DNA of 64,000 bases. Source: Parabacteroides chongii (GTDB lineage: Bacteria > Bacteroidota > Bacteroidia > Bacteroidales > Tannerellaceae). Location of the stretch: positions 1,458,501 through 1,522,500 of the forward strand of contig NZ_CP120849.1 of assembly GCF_029581355.1 (NCBI RefSeq), given 5' to 3'. Positions 63,327 to 64,000 of this stretch are shown here, piece by piece. Every line of letters begins with the position of its first letter. The first letter of the stretch is position 1. The notes below the pieces were generated by a model. That model did no database searches. It was not told the DNA's origin and worked only from the letters and a program-made list of their open reading frames with translations. Both the position numbers and the translations under genes were made by a program.

Positions 63327-64000
63327 TTATAAACTAAACTTATAACCGATAGAAACGGTTGCTGTTCTGTTCTTCATTTTATGAGTATCTGTCTTGTAGC
63401 TTTCCGTATCGAAACCGGACCAGACCTTTTTCAATCCCAAATCATAGGCAAAAGAGACAACAAAACGGGATATTTCTCCGGACAATCCGAAACGAAGTCC
63501 GGAATCAAACCGATCAAAAGCATTTATCTTCGTGTCTGCCAACCACTCCATTCGAAAGTCTTTATAAGGATTCCAATTATCAGGATATCGCCCAGTTCCG
63601 TTTTCATTCGAAACAATTACATCTACCTCTGCACAACCACCTGCTCCACAGGCAAAATAAGCACCGACAACAGGTACTATATATACATTATTCATCACCG
63701 GAATGCGATAACCTAGCATTAGAGGAATTTCGACATACCCCAAATGAAAATCACCCTGTCTTAATGCACAGGAATAATTGTACTGATCCCACAACCCGGA
63801 AGCCCCTTTCCTGGAATAAAATAATCCCGATTGCAACACTGTCCCATTCTTAAACAAATAATCCACAGACAATCCCCCGCTCACATCCACATTATGCGAA
63901 TTAGAAATAATAGCCAAAGAAGAAACATTCATTCCTACCTCAGCGCCCAAACGAAACTGGGCATTCAACTTCACTACACTCATACAAATGAGTATACTTA
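63327..64000 (-). CDS. Outer-membrane beta-barrel protein, 5' end outside window
   Basis: The PorT/OmpW-like barrel runs from FRLGAEVGMNVSSLAIISNS to the terminal TVSIGYKFSL, with aromatic strand ends (VLQSGLFYSRKG; VEIPLMLGYRIPV; YIVPVVGAYFACGAGG). A Met at 63983 exists, but the frame stays open upstream to the window edge (SILIC before MSVVKLNAQ). That stretch reads like the hydrophobic core and cleavage region of a signal peptide (LNAQ then FRLG). The true start is therefore probably just beyond 64000. The function is unknown; this fold is common among Bacteroidota porin-family proteins. Confidence 0.78.
   Translation of the reverse strand, partial: SILICMSVVKLNAQFRLGAEVGMNVSSLAIISNSHNVDVSGGLSVDYLFKNGTVLQSGLFYSRKGASGLWDQYNYSCALRQGDFHLGYVEIPLMLGYRIPVMNNVYIVPVVGAYFACGAGGCAEVDVIVSNENGTGRYPDNWNPYKDFRMEWLADTKINAFDRFDSGLRFGLSGEISRFVVSFAYDLGLKKVWSGFDTESYKTDTHKMKNRTATVSIGYKFSL

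Overview
This window looks like a chromosomal segment from a gut Bacteroidales bacterium, most probably Parabacteroides. The evidence is two SusC/SusD pairs, a hybrid two-component regulator, an ECF sigma/FecR pair, repeated Bacteroidota-type promoter elements (TTG about 19-20 nt upstream of TAnnTTTG), and a protein ending in what I know as a DUF6383 domain, which I associate mainly with Parabacteroides. The genus is an inference. I saw no rRNA, tRNA, prophage, integrase or CRISPR array.

Layout. (a) 1-2285: a 5'-end fragment of a small exported protein, then nadB. (b) 2286-3209: a gene-free stretch with a 22-nt-period repeat element and a long structured mRNA leader, followed by a 2023-residue surface protein (3210-9281). 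(c) 9402-17902, minus strand: a polysaccharide utilisation locus (PUL) with ECF sigma, FecR, STN-type SusC, SusD and a GH29 alpha-L-fucosidase. (d) 18115-37326: a divergent hybrid two-component regulator, then a plus-strand PUL with SusC, SusD, GH16, three Ser-type sulfatases, a second GH29 and a GH36/Sip1-like enzyme. Together (c) and (d) suggest use of a sulfated, fucosylated, galactose-containing glycan such as mucin O-glycan or algal galactan. (e) 37327-39165: an Rpn-type PD-(D/E)XK nuclease gene between two identical 75-bp repeats, plus a second 22-nt-period element. (f) 39331-42803: a strong promoter, a 370-nt structured leader and a DUF6383 surface protein. (g) 43090-43447: two tiny membrane proteins.

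(h) 43498-58985, minus strand: a tightly packed seven-gene export operon mixing ABC and RND parts. It encodes an ABC ATPase, an ABC-2 permease fused to a large periplasmic M1-peptidase-like region, a TolC-type channel, a membrane-fusion lipoprotein, an RND permease, a 1594-residue RND-ABC ATPase fusion, and a second ABC-2 permease. In the fusion, the ABC domain itself is interrupted by membrane segments. (i) 59129-64000: rubrerythrin, a SulP transporter, a DUF3943-type protein and a 5'-truncated beta-barrel protein.

The most unusual observations are the RND-ABC fusion and its operon; a palindromic repeat inserted in frame, in opposite orientations, at the same loop of both RND genes and also forming part of the repeats that flank the Rpn gene; two intergenic elements made of sub-arrays with an exact 22-nt period; and two long structured leaders in front of the two giant surface proteins.
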